From: Nitrospirillum amazonense
GTDB taxonomy: Bacteria; Pseudomonadota; Alphaproteobacteria; Azospirillales; Azospirillaceae
Direction: 5' to 3'
NCBI RefSeq assembly: GCF_007828035.1
Contig: NZ_VITV01000021.1
Location: 1 to 52,889 of the forward strand
Length of the DNA stretch: 52,889 nt
In this document: positions 1 through 9,400 of the stretch, in pieces
Layout: every line of letters starts with the position of its first letter
Numbering within the stretch: position 1 is the first letter of the stretch
The notes under the pieces: model-generated
What the model was told of the DNA's origin: nothing
Databases searched by the model: none
Seen by the model: the letters and a program-made list of their open reading frames with translations, nothing else
Translations under genes and position numbers: made by a program

Positions 1-308
1 CACAGGCGGGGGACGACGCGCAGGACATAGTGGCGCTGCCCGCGGGAGGCGGCGTGGCCGCCGGTGAGCGAGGCGACGACGCCGTTGAAGACGCGATAGC
101 TGCCCTCGTCCAGGCGCAACTTCAGGTCCACGCTCTGCGCCACCAGGGCGGCGGGGTCGACGTTGTCGTCCATGGCGCGCACGGTCGCGCGGAATTCGAA
201 GGGTGTCGAAATACCCTCCGTCCCCTCCAGCGCCTCCAGCAAAAGCTGGTCGGGCCCCAAGGGGCTCTCGATCCCCAGCAACCGTTCCGCTTGCGTGTAA
301 CCGTCCAT
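1..308 (-). CDS. vgrG: VgrG/TssI spike protein, N-terminal fragment (runs off window)
   Basis: Reading the minus strand from the ATG at 308-306 gives 102 codons without a stop before the window edge. The product starts MDGYTQAERLLGIESPLG and contains LLLEALEGTEGISTPFEF, then an RVFNGVV segment, then HYVLRVVPRL. This is the typical opening of VgrG (gp27-like domain): an 'EgiS-pFeF' strand pair followed by a 'hGiV' strand and a 'Y-l-l-P-l' strand. A good ribosome site (GAGGA, four bases before ATG) supports the start. VgrG trimers form the tip of the T6SS tube and carry effectors. The gene diverges from the structural operon, so it has its own promoter in the 309-1293 gap. The gp5 needle, any C-terminal effector extension and neighbouring adaptor or PAAR genes lie outside the window. 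Confidence 0.9.
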   Translation of the reverse strand, partial: MDGYTQAERLLGIESPLGPDQLLLEALEGTEGISTPFEFRATVRAMDDNVDPAALVAQSVDLKLRLDEGSYRVFNGVVASLTGGHAASRGQRHYVLRVVPRL

Positions 309-613
309 CAAATCCTCGTATGCCCGGCGGACGGATGCGCGCCGAACGTCTCCAGTCACTGTGGTCCAGTCACGGCGGCCCAGTAGCGGCGGCATGGCCG
401 CCTGGCTGCTACTGTCATCACCTGTTAACTCACCGTTTACACGGTGTGATTTCAAAACCTTCCGAACCGCTCCTGTAACTTCGCGCGACACAGAACTATG
501 GGCCGGCGGCGGGGCGTCAAGGGCCGCGCGCGCTGGGCGCGTTTCCTATGCCGTCATGAATACGGCAAGAAAGTGACGCAAATTATTCTTTAACCGCAGG
601 TGAATGAGAGATG

Positions 614-631
614 GCCACATGATGATGTGGC
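614..631. promoter_or_regulatory. Inverted repeat, 7-bp arms
   Basis: GCCACAT and ATGTGGC arms flank a GATG loop, followed by TTTAAAAAT. It may be an operator or a weak hairpin in the vgrG leader. The sequence does not say which. Confidence 0.4.
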
Positions 632-651
632 TTTAAAAATCGGCCGTTACT

Positions 652-682
652 ACAGAATTGAACGCCCGTGCTTCAATTCTGT
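652..682. promoter_or_regulatory. Perfect 11-bp inverted repeat with 9-base loop
   Basis: ACAGAATTGAA is repeated inverted as TTCAATTCTGT, and the right arm is followed by TTT (GTTTTG). The stem is AT-rich, so it fits a dimeric regulator's operator or a short terminator-like hairpin. It lies between the divergent vgrG and tagH transcription units, which favours a regulatory site. Confidence 0.45.
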
Positions 683-929
683 TTTGCTGCCGACGGCTTG
701 ACCATTCCACGAAGGGTTATGTCCTTCGGGTATAGGGAGCTTAATGCTGCATATCCTGATGGCGGACCCAATTGTCGGCCGGAACACCAGCTTTCACGGC
801 AAGGTAGCTGGAAACCCTAGGGATTCCGCGCCGTTCACGGGGGCAGGCACCTTCGTATTAACGCGTTATTGAGTTGGACCGGGGGTCGGAAAGCTGGTTC
901 CAAGGGGTGTCACGGCACCTGTCACCCGA

Positions 930-939
930 GTCATATGAC
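930..939. promoter_or_regulatory. Perfect palindrome GTCATATGAC
   Basis: A 10-bp perfect palindrome lies about 350 bp upstream of the tagH start, next to a CCTAGG palindrome. It is a candidate operator. No regulator is identifiable from the window. Confidence 0.3.
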
Positions 940-1293
940 CTAGGTTTTGCAGGTATATATCCGCTTCATCCCGGTGGTTATAGAACCGGCGGATAAGGAA
1001 TAGGCTTCCGGAATTTTCTCAGCAATTACAAAGGCGATTGCTTAAAATATCGATTAAAATTGCGTTCAAAATATACTTTGAAGCTATGCCCTATGACTGT
1101 GGGCGGGCGCAGCCTGTCCACAACTCTACCTCTATCTGGATATACCACCGAGAACCGTTTCTGGGGGGTCGACGGAACTATCTTCCGAATTATATCAGCG
1201 TGCATTGCTTGGTAAATTTATCGTTAAAAGATTGGACACGTTGTCGACCTCTCAGTGACGTCGCCAATGCCGTCCTTGCGCAGCGAGGATCAG

Positions 1294-2964
1294 ATGGCCC
1301 TTGTCTTACGTGTTCTTTCGGCCGGGGACTGCTCCATATCCGAAGGCGAAACCCGCGTCTGCGACGGCGCCAGTTTCACCATCGGCCGTGGCGCCGAGAA
1401 CGACTGGGTGGTCAACGACCCCCAGCGCCACCTGTCGAAGCAGCACTGCCGGATAGAGCTGCGTGGCCAGACCTATTTCGTGACGGACACCAGCACCAAC
1501 GGTGTCTACGTCGGCGGGGCGGCTGCCCCCCTGGGTCGGGGCAACAGCCAGCCGGTGAACGACGGCGACGTCATCAATCTGGGCCCCTGCACCCTGCGCC
1601 TGGAAATCAGCAGCCAGCCGGCGGCCTCGGTGTCCCCCATGGCGACCATGAATGGCATCGGCATGACCAGCGGCGCCCTGGCCGACCCGGACATGGATTA
1701 CGGCATGGGGGGCCTGAACAATGGCCACACCGGCTATGTCCCCTCGCTGACCCAGGTCCTGGCTGGCGACCGCGTCGCCGAAATGCAGCTGACCGACATG
1801 CTGGGGGAAGGGGAGGCGGAGGTGGAGGCGCCGTTTGGTGGCGCGCTGGCCCCATCGCTGGCCGCCCATTCCGGTACCGGCGCCTATTTCGAGGCGCCTG
1901 AGGTCAAGCACCCCGTTATCCCCATGGACTGGCAGGCGGAGGGCGTCGATGGCGTCGGCATGCAGGATGAGCTGGAGTCCGTCAGCGCCGCCGCCCAGGT
2001 GATGGCGGAGGCCTTCGCCGGAGCCCGCAACGGCCAGGCCACGGCCCGCATGGCCAGCCCGGCCGTTTCCAGCCCCGCCCCGGCGGGTCCGGTCAATGGC
2101 GCCCCGATCAATGGCGCCGGCGCCACCATCCTGCCCATCAATCCCGCCGCCGGCCCAGTGCGGCCCCAGCCGGTGGCCGCCCCTGTGACGCCGGTCCCTC
2201 CCGTTTCCCCCGCCATCGCACCCGTCGTGGGGCTGGGCACCATGAACCCGGCGCCCCTCGCCACGCCGGCCGTCCCCCCACTGGCGCAGCCCGCACCGGT
2301 CGCCCCGCCGCAACCGGCGGCGCAGGCCTCGCCCATTGCCCAGGCTCAGGCCCAGTCGGCGCCCGCCCAGGCCGCCAACCCCCAAAACCCAGGCCCCCAG
2401 ATCCCGGACGACGTGTTCGAGGCCTTTCTGGCGGGCGTCGGCCTGCCGCTGGACGCAGTGGACGCATCCGACGCCCCGGCGCTGATGCACAAGATGGGCG
2501 TCGCCCTGCGCGAGGCGGTCAACGGCCTGCGTGAGCTGCTGGAATTGCGCGCCTTCCTGAAGTCCGAGTTCCGCATCGAACACACGCTGCTGCGTGCCAA
2601 GGAGAACAACCCTCTGAAGTTCTCCGCCAACCTGGATGGCACGCTGTCCGTGCTGATCGGCCGGCGGGTCATGGGCTTCATGGACGCGCCGGAGGCCATC
2701 CGCGAAAGCCTGCGCGACATCAAGGCCCACGAGGTGGCCCTGATCGCCGGCATGAAGACGGTGGTGGGCGACGTGCTGGAACAGCTGTCGCCCGAGACCA
2801 TCAAGAATGACGTCAGCGCCTCCATGCTGCCGCAGGTTCACAAGGCCCGCTGCTGGGAACGGTACGAGCAGGTCCACCAGCGCATGATGGGCGAACAATC
2901 GTCGGGGCCGCCCCTCGGCAGCAAGTTTTCCTCCGCCTACACCCAGCAGTTCAGAAGCCTCTGA
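1294..2964 (+). CDS. tagH: TagH/Fha, FHA-domain T6SS activator
   Basis: A 556-residue protein. It has an N-terminal forkhead-associated domain (about residues 5-100) with the phosphothreonine-binding landmarks IGRG (30-33), SKQH (48-51) and STNG (67-70). A long Pro/Ala-rich low-complexity linker follows. The conserved C-terminal TagH/ImpI domain runs from about residue 370 (DDVFEAFLAGVGL) to the end and includes ENNPLKFS. FHA proteins read phosphothreonine made by the T6SS kinase and promote TssM/TssL assembly; the kinase and phosphatase are encoded downstream. I chose the ATG at 1294 because GAGGA sits just before it and the protein then begins MALVLRVLS, directly at the first FHA strand. 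A GTG at 1255 would add 13 residues and has no good ribosome site. It is the first gene of the rightward operon. Confidence 0.92.
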   Translation: MALVLRVLSAGDCSISEGETRVCDGASFTIGRGAENDWVVNDPQRHLSKQHCRIELRGQTYFVTDTSTNGVYVGGAAAPLGRGNSQPVNDGDVINLGPCTLRLEISSQPAASVSPMATMNGIGMTSGALADPDMDYGMGGLNNGHTGYVPSLTQVLAGDRVAEMQLTDMLGEGEAEVEAPFGGALAPSLAAHSGTGAYFEAPEVKHPVIPMDWQAEGVDGVGMQDELESVSAAAQVMAEAFAGARNGQATARMASPAVSSPAPAGPVNGAPINGAGATILPINPAAGPVRPQPVAAPVTPVPPVSPAIAPVVGLGTMNPAPLATPAVPPLAQPAPVAPPQPAAQASPIAQAQAQSAPAQAANPQNPGPQIPDDVFEAFLAGVGLPLDAVDASDAPALMHKMGVALREAVNGLRELLELRAFLKSEFRIEHTLLRAKENNPLKFSANLDGTLSVLIGRRVMGFMDAPEAIRESLRDIKAHEVALIAGMKTVVGDVLEQLSPETIKNDVSASMLPQVHKARCWERYEQVHQRMMGEQSSGPPLGSKFSSAYTQQFRSL

Positions 2965-3029
2965 ACCGCCTGGGGTCCGCCTTCGTCCCCGCCTGGCACC
3001 CGCCTCACTTCCACCCGTCCGCCAGCCGC

Positions 3030-3045
3030 CTGGGGATAACCCCAG
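3030..3045 (+). promoter_or_regulatory. Small hairpin in the tagH-tssJ gap
   Basis: CTGGGG-ATAA-CCCCAG forms a perfect six-pair stem in the 118-bp gap between tagH and tssJ, with no U-run after it. It may be an RNA-processing or attenuation element, or chance in GC-rich DNA. Confidence 0.3.
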
Positions 3046-3082
3046 CCCCGAGACTGCCCAGACTAACAGGGTCCTCTAGACG

Positions 3083-3679
3083 ATGCCTCTCGCCACGACC
3101 ATCGCCCGCCGCTCCACCCCGCACCCCATGGGCCGTGCGGCCCTCGCCACCGTGCTCGCCGGTGCCGTCCTGCAGCTGGCGGCCTGCTCGCACGAGCCGC
3201 CGCCCCCGCCGCCGGTGCGCACCACCGTGCCGGTGTCGATCAACGTCGGGCCCGACGCCAATCCCGACACGCTGGGCCGTCCGTCGCCCATCGTGACGCG
3301 CGTCTATCAGCTGGCGTCCAAGGACAAGTTCACCATCGCCGCGCCCATCCAGCTGATCCAGCACGACACCCAGGCCCTAGGTACCGATCAGCTGGGCCGG
3401 GACGAGTTCGTGCTGCAGCCCGGCGACAAGAAGCAGATGGTCCTGCCGCAGAACGACAAGGTGCACTACGTCGGCATCGTCGCCGCCTATCGCGCCATCG
3501 ACCAGGCCAACTGGCGCGAGGTTGTGGCCCTGCCGGACACCGGCCCGGTGACGCTGAACGTCACCGTCGGTGCCAACGGCCTGGTGGTGAAGCGCGACAC
3601 GGCCGACGCCGGCACCCCACCCGGCGCCGCCGGCACCGCGGCGGCGGCCGACGCGTCCAAGCGCACCCCCACCAAGTGA
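3083..3679 (+). CDS. tssJ: TssJ outer-membrane lipoprotein
   Basis: A 198-residue lipoprotein with a signal sequence ending in the lipobox L32-A33-A34-C35, followed by a proline-rich spacer (HEPPPPPP). The mature part has the TssJ/VasD beta-sandwich pattern: VPVSINVGPDANPD, a 'P-IVTRVYQL' strand, then VLQPGDKKQM and a late 'YVGIVAAYR' strand. TssJ anchors the TssM periplasmic domain to the outer membrane. The Ala/Thr-rich tail (about 180-198) is probably disordered. The ATG at 3083 lacks a strong ribosome site; Met16 (3128) would give a shorter, more typical signal peptide and is an alternative start. It lies 10 bp upstream of tssK. The Agrobacterium T6SS, otherwise similar in layout, is known to lack TssJ. 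Confidence 0.88.
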   Translation: MPLATTIARRSTPHPMGRAALATVLAGAVLQLAACSHEPPPPPPVRTTVPVSINVGPDANPDTLGRPSPIVTRVYQLASKDKFTIAAPIQLIQHDTQALGTDQLGRDEFVLQPGDKKQMVLPQNDKVHYVGIVAAYRAIDQANWREVVALPDTGPVTLNVTVGANGLVVKRDTADAGTPPGAAGTAAAADASKRTPTK

Positions 3680-3689
3680 GGCCCCGGCC

Positions 3690-5033
3690 ATGATGTCCGC
3701 CAACCGCGTGGTCTGGACCGAGGGCATGTTCCTGCGGGTCCAGCATTTCCAGCAAGCCGACCGCCATGTGGAACGGCTGCTGCACGCGCGCACCGAACCG
3801 CTGACACCCTTCTCCTGGGGCCTGAGCGAGCTGACCATCAACCGGGAACTGCTGGGCATCGGCAAGTTCGCCATCGTCTCCGCCAAGGGCATCCTGCCCG
3901 ACGGCACGCCCTTCTCCATTCCGGACGAGGCCGACCATCCGCCGCCGCTGGAGCTGTTCGACACCACCAAGAACTGCGTCATCTACCTGACGCTGCCGGT
4001 GCGCCAGCCGGGCGGGGCCGAGGTGGGGCTGACCAATTCCGAGGACGCCATCACCCGCTTCGTCCCGGCGCGGTATGAGGCCGAGGACGCCAACCTCGGC
4101 AGCGACCAGGCGGCCGCCATGGACGTCGCCCGCCTGCGCCTGCGCCTGGCGCCGGAGACGCAGCCGCTGGCGGGGTATGAGAAGATCGCCATCGCCCGGG
4201 TGGTCGAGGTGCGCTCCGACCGCGCCATCATCCTGGATGAGCAGTTCATCGCCCCGGTCACCTCGGTCGCGGCCCAGGCGCCGCTGGCCGCCTTCCTGAC
4301 CGAGCTGCAGGCCCTGATCCAGCACCGGGCCGAGGCCCTGGCCGGCCGTCTGTCCGGCCCCTCGGCCAAGGGGGCGGCGGAGATCGCGGACTTCCTGCTG
4401 CTGCAGACCGTGAACCGGTATGAACCGCTGCTGCGCCATTACGCCGCCACCGCACCCATGCTGCATCCGGAGCGGTTCTACCGCCTGTGCGTCGAGGTGG
4501 CGGGGGAACTGGCCACCTTCACCACCGAGGCCAAGCGCGCCGCCGTGTTTCCCGAATACCGGCACGAGGATTTGCAGAACACCTTCCGGCCCGTCTTCTC
4601 CGACCTGCGCGCCTCCTTGAGCGCCGTGCTGGAGCAGACCGCCGTCGCCATCCCGCTGCAGGCCCGCCGCCACGGCATCAAGGTCGGCGTCATCGTCGAC
4701 CGGTCGCTGCTGTTCAACGCCACCTTCGTGCTGGCGGTTAACGCGGACATGCCGGTGGAGCACCTGCGCCGCGTCTTCCCGAACCAGGTGAAGATCGGCC
4801 CGGTGGAACAGATCGCCCAGCTGGTGAACGTGGCGCTGCCCGGCATCAATGTCAGGCCCCTGCCGGTGGCGCCCCGCCAGCTTCCATACCGCAGCGGCCA
4901 AGTCTTCTTCGAACTGGACCGCAGCAGCCAGCATTTCAAGCAGCTCCAGAAGTCCGGCGGCATCGCCCTGCACCTGGCGGGTGATTTCGCGCAGATCGAA
5001 ATGGAGCTGTGGGCCATCAAGGGGGGTGCGTGA
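3690..5033 (+). CDS. tssK: TssK baseplate protein
   Basis: A 447-residue protein of normal TssK (ImpJ/VasE) length. The N-terminus carries the family signature VVWTEGMFLRVQHFQQADR, and the middle contains the FIPV-type stretch RFVPARYEAED and the helix NRYEPLLRHYAATAPMLHPE. The C-terminal receptor-binding domain contains VEHLRRVFPNQVKIGPVE and VFFELDRSSQHFKQL. TssK trimers link the baseplate wedges (TssE/F/G) to the inner-membrane TssL/TssM complex in the cytoplasm. Two ATGs are adjacent at 3690 and 3693. Its stop overlaps the tssL start, so the two are translationally coupled. Confidence 0.96.
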   Translation: MMSANRVVWTEGMFLRVQHFQQADRHVERLLHARTEPLTPFSWGLSELTINRELLGIGKFAIVSAKGILPDGTPFSIPDEADHPPPLELFDTTKNCVIYLTLPVRQPGGAEVGLTNSEDAITRFVPARYEAEDANLGSDQAAAMDVARLRLRLAPETQPLAGYEKIAIARVVEVRSDRAIILDEQFIAPVTSVAAQAPLAAFLTELQALIQHRAEALAGRLSGPSAKGAAEIADFLLLQTVNRYEPLLRHYAATAPMLHPERFYRLCVEVAGELATFTTEAKRAAVFPEYRHEDLQNTFRPVFSDLRASLSAVLEQTAVAIPLQARRHGIKVGVIVDRSLLFNATFVLAVNADMPVEHLRRVFPNQVKIGPVEQIAQLVNVALPGINVRPLPVAPRQLPYRSGQVFFELDRSSQHFKQLQKSGGIALHLAGDFAQIEMELWAIKGGA

Positions 5034-6424
5034 TGTCCTATCCCAGCTACGGCCAGACGGCGCATGAGCCGACCATCGTCAAGCCGACGCCCGGCGGCCG
5101 CCGTCCGGCGCCGGTGCAACTGGTGGCGCCGCCCACCGACTACGCGCCGGAAGACACGGTCGATCTGACGCTGGGCGGCCTCAACCCGCTGGTGGCCGCC
5201 GCCGGCCCCATCCTGACGCTGGCCCGCCGCCTGCGCACGTCCGCCGCCCAGTCCAATATCGAGGAACTGCGCGAGCGCGTCGCCGACGAGATCAAGACCT
5301 TCGAGAAGCGGGCGCAAGGCACCGGCGTCACCAACGAGGCGGCGCGCGCGGCCCACTACGCCCTGTGCGCCACCATCGACGACATCGTGCTGAACACGCC
5401 GTGGGGGGCGAGCAGCACCTGGGCGCGGGCCGGCATGGTCATCACCTTCCACATCGACGTGACGGGGGGTGAGCGCTTCTACGATCTGCTGAACCACCTG
5501 CTGAAGGATCCGGCCGCCAACTTCCAGGTGCTGGAGCTGATGTACCTGTGCCTGTCGCTGGGGTTCGAGGGCCGGCTGCGCATCCTGCCGCAGGGCTCGC
5601 TTGAGCATTCGCGCATCCGCGACAACCTCTACCGCGTGCTGACCCAGCGGCGCGGCGAGGCTGAGCGCGAGCTGTCGGTGCACTGGCGCGGGGTGGAGGC
5701 ACCCTTCCGCCCCCTGCTGCCCAGCATCGAGTTCTGGACCGTCATGGCGGCCACCCTGATCCTCATCACGGTGATGGCCACGGGCTTCAGCTTCGCGCTG
5801 AACGGCAGTTCCGACGCCACGCTGGAAAAGATGGCCACCTTGCCGCCGGTGGGCCAGCCCAGCGTCGCCCTGGCCCAGCCCACGGCGCCGGTGCAGCCCA
5901 AGTCGAAGGATCTGGACCAGTTCCGCGCCTTCCTGGCGCCGGAGATCGCCCAGGGCCTGGTGACCGTGGTGCCCCAGGGCACGGACACCGTGGTGCGCAT
6001 CCGCAACGCCGGCATGTTCGCGTCGGGCAGCAGCGAGGTGAACGAAAGCTACACCGCCCTGCTGAACCGCATCGGCGAGGCCCTGAACACCCGGCCCGGC
6101 GCGGTGCTGATCACGGGACATACGGATAATATTCCCATTCGCACCATCCGGTTCCCGTCGAACTGGCATTTGTCACAGGCCCGCGCCGACGCGGTCGCCG
6201 CCGTCATCGCCACCCACCTGACCGACAAGTCCCGTCTGAAGGCCCAGGGCATGGCCGACACCCAACCCATCGCCACCAACGACCAGGACGCCGGCCGGGA
6301 AGCCAACCGCCGCATCGACGTGATCCTGAGCTCGCCCGCGGCCGCCGTGCCGGCGCCGTCGGCGGCCTCTGCGACCCCGGCCGCCGTGCCTGCCCCGACC
6401 CCCAACCAGGGAACGGCCCAATGA
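5033..6424 (+). CDS. tssL: TssL (DotU family) with C-terminal OmpA-like peptidoglycan-binding domain
   Basis: A 463-residue inner-membrane protein. The N-terminal DotU/IcmH cytoplasmic domain spans about residues 40-225 (ATIDDIVLNTPWG, LELMYLCLSLGFEGRLR). One membrane segment lies at about 235-257 (MAATLILITVMATGFSFAL). The periplasmic OmpA-like domain spans about 305-440 (LITGHTDN, SQARADAV, EANRRIDVIL). The fused domain makes this an evolved TssL that can hold peptidoglycan itself, without a separate TagL. The start at 5033 overlaps the tssK stop (ATGA) and follows a run of G that can act as ribosome site. An earlier ATG at 5009 would lie inside tssK. Confidence 0.95.
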   Translation: MSYPSYGQTAHEPTIVKPTPGGRRPAPVQLVAPPTDYAPEDTVDLTLGGLNPLVAAAGPILTLARRLRTSAAQSNIEELRERVADEIKTFEKRAQGTGVTNEAARAAHYALCATIDDIVLNTPWGASSTWARAGMVITFHIDVTGGERFYDLLNHLLKDPAANFQVLELMYLCLSLGFEGRLRILPQGSLEHSRIRDNLYRVLTQRRGEAERELSVHWRGVEAPFRPLLPSIEFWTVMAATLILITVMATGFSFALNGSSDATLEKMATLPPVGQPSVALAQPTAPVQPKSKDLDQFRAFLAPEIAQGLVTVVPQGTDTVVRIRNAGMFASGSSEVNESYTALLNRIGEALNTRPGAVLITGHTDNIPIRTIRFPSNWHLSQARADAVAAVIATHLTDKSRLKAQGMADTQPIATNDQDAGREANRRIDVILSSPAAAVPAPSAASATPAAVPAPTPNQGTAQ

Positions 6425-9400
6425 ACGTCCCAAGCAGCGTCTACTTCGCGCAGCCCCTGATTTCCGCCCTGGCGCAGCCCTTCCGCGCGCGCTGGGTCTG
6501 GTCCCTGGTGTGGGCCATCGGCTTCGCGCTGGTCATCTGGTTCTTCGGCGCCTTGGTGGCGGTGGGCAGCCACCGGCCGCTGGAAGGCGACCTGGTGCGC
6601 CTGATCGCCTGTTGCGCCGTGTTCGCCACCTGGGCCGCCTTCAACCTCCAGGTCAATCTCAAGGCCCGGCAGACCGACCGGCGCATGGTGCACGACCTGA
6701 CCGACCCCAGCGAGGAGGAGAAGCGCCGGGGTGCCGACGCCGCATCCGCCGAGGAACTGCGCCTGCTGCGCGACCGCCTGCAAGAGGCGCTGAGCCAGCT
6801 GCGCAAGAAGGCCGGGCGCAAGGGCATGGGCCGGGGCTACCTCTACCAGCTGCCCTGGTACATCATGATCGGGCCGCCGGGCTCGGGCAAAACGTCCGCC
6901 CTGCTGACCTCGGGCCTGAACTTCCCGCTGTCCACCACCATTGGCCGGGACCCCCTGAAGGGCATCGGCGGCACCCGCAACTGCGACTGGTGGTTCACGG
7001 ACGAGGCCATCCTGCTGGACACGGCCGGCCGCTACACCACGCAGGACAGCGACCCGCACCAGGACCAGGCCGCCTGGCTGGGCTTCCTGGACCTGCTGAA
7101 AAGCTATCGTCCCCGCCAGCCGGTGAACGGCGCCATCGTGGTGATGAGCCTGGCCGACCTGATGGCCCCCGATCCCACGGAACGCCTGAACCACGCCCGC
7201 GCCATCCGCCTGCGCCTGAACGAGCTGTACGACCGCTTCGGCCTGCGCTTCCCGGTCTACATGCTGTTCACCAAGGTCGATCTGGTGCCCGGCTTCGTCG
7301 AGTACTTCGACAATCTCGGCAAGTCGGAACGCGAACAGGTGTGGGGCATGACCTTCCCCCTGGACGACGGCGCCGCCGACAGCCCCGGCGTGGTCGAGCA
7401 GTTCCCGCAGGAGCTGGAGGGTTTGGTCATCCGCCTGAACGAGCGGCTGCTGGAGCGGGTGCAGCAGGAGGCGGACATCGAGCGCCGCGGCCTGGTGTTC
7501 AACTTCCCCAACCAGGTGGCCAGCCTCAGCGACGCGCTGCTGGAGATCCTCACGGAAATCTTCCGCGCCAGCCCCTATGAGACGCGGCCCCTGCTGCGCG
7601 GCAGCTACTTCACCAGCAGCGTGCAGGTGGGCATGCCCATCGACCGCACCATGGCCACCATCGCCGCAACCTTCGGCTTGGATCCGGTGCGCATGCCGGC
7701 CAACAACCGTCAGGGCCGCAGCTATTTCCTGACCCGGCTGTTCAATGAAGTGATCTTCGCCGAGGCCGCCGTCGTCAGCCTGAATCCCAAGGTGGAGCAG
7801 CGCCGCCGCCGCCTGCGCATCGCGACGTACGCCTCCGCCGCCGTCATCCTGGCCGTGCTGGCCTATGCCTGGAGCACCGGCTACCAGGAGAACAAGCGCC
7901 AGGTGGCCCTGATCGACGACGGCCTGCAGGCCTATGACAAGGCGGCCACCGGCATCCCCAGCCAGGGCGTGACGGACGCCGACCTGGTGCGCGTGGTCAA
8001 GCCGCTGAACATTCTGCGCAACCTGCCCACGGGCCTGGAGAACAACGAGGGCGTCGCCAGCCAATGGCTGACCTTCGGCCTCTACCAGGGTGACAAGCTG
8101 AAGACGGTGCACGCCGCCGTCTATCACCGGGCGCTGAACGGCCTGATGCTGCCCCGCCTGCTGGTGCGGCTGCAGGACCAGATCCGGGCGCACGAGGATG
8201 ACGATGACTTCGTGGCCGGCGCGCTCAAGATCTACCTGATGCTGGGCAGCCGCGGCCCCTTGGACGCCAATGCCGTGCGCCAGTGGATGGTGGCCGACTG
8301 GGCTGCCACCTGGCCGGGCGAGGCCAACAAGGGCTTGCGGGACGACTTGGCCCGCCACCTGGACAGCCTGCTGACCCGGGGCAGCCTGACGCCCATCCCC
8401 TTGGACGCCAACCTGATCACCCAGTCGCGCCGCAGCCTGGAAAAGCTGTCCCCGGCCGAGCGGGTCTACGCCCTGGTCCGCCAGCATGAGGGCATCAGCC
8501 AGCTGCCGCAGTGGCGCCCTGTCGACCATGCCGGCGCCACGGCCGACCATGTCTTCACCCGTGTCTCCGGCAAGCCGCTGACCGAGGGCATTCCCGGCCT
8601 GTACACGCCGGAAGGCTACAAGGCCTTCCAGCCGGCGCTCTCCGCCGTGATCGCCGAGGTGCAGGGGCAGAGCTGGGTGCTGGGCGACAAGCCCGCCGGG
8701 GCCAACGCCCAGGCGCAGCAGGCGGCCCAGGCCGATGACCTGCGCGAGCGGGTGACGCAGCTGTACTACGCCGACTACATCCAGCAGTGGGACACCATGC
8801 TGGGCGACCTGCGCATCGTGCCGCTGGCCGACATGCAGCAGACCATCGCCGTGCTGAACCTGGTGTCCAGCCCCGACATGCCGATGCTGAAGCTGCTGAA
8901 GGACGTGGCGGCGGAGACGCAGATCGTCCCCCTGCCGGGCCTGCCCAAGGCGGTCCCGGCGCCGGGCGGTGCCGCCGCCCCAGCGGCCCTGCCCACGCCG
9001 GACGCGCCGGCCGGCGCCGTGGCCGTGGCCCAGCACTTCCAGCCCATCGCCGATTTCGTCACGCCCAGCAACGGGGCGCCGGCGCGGGCGGAGGATCTGG
9101 TGCGCCTGCTGGGCGAGGCTTATCAGGAGCTCAGCAACGTCGCCAGCGGGCCCGGCAACGGCCGCATGGCCATGTACACCCGCGCCTCCCACGGCGGGGC
9201 CGGCGGCCCCATCCAGATGCTGAACAACCAGGCGGCGCAGATGCCGCGGCCGGTCAACGGCTGGATCGCCACCATCACCGGCAGCGCGTCGGAACAGTCG
9301 GTGGGCGGTGCCCGCGCCCAGCTGAGCAACCTTTGGGGCGGCGAGGTGGGCGGCTTCTGCACCCGCGCCGTCAATGGCCGCTATCCCTTCGCCAAGGACA

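Larger units (their letters stand above)
309..1293. promoter_or_regulatory. Divergent intergenic region between vgrG and tagH
   Basis: This is 985 bp with no convincing gene, clearly more AT-rich than its surroundings. It must hold the promoters of both the leftward vgrG and the rightward T6SS operon. It has an unusual density of inverted repeats: 614-631, 652-682, 710-728 (CGAAGG, 7-base loop, CCTTCG), 787-811 (CCAGCT/AGCTGG), 810-827 around a CCCTAGGG core, and the palindrome GTCATATGAC at 930-939. I searched by eye for a sigma-54 site (TGGCAC-N5-TTGC) in both directions and saw none. The open frame across 1038-1901 has no family resemblance and runs into tagH in another frame. Confidence 0.6.

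Noticed and set aside
309-1293. Sigma-54 promoter for vgrG or the T6SS operon
   Set aside because: Sigma-54 control of T6SS is common, but I found no TGGCAC-N5-TTGC-like site in either direction here, nor before tssB, tssH or hcp.
1038-1901. A 287-codon plus-strand frame overlapping tagH
   Set aside because: The first part lies in the AT-rich gap, and the rest is the wrong frame of the FHA protein (Arg/Pro/Gly-rich). No ribosome site or family resemblance.
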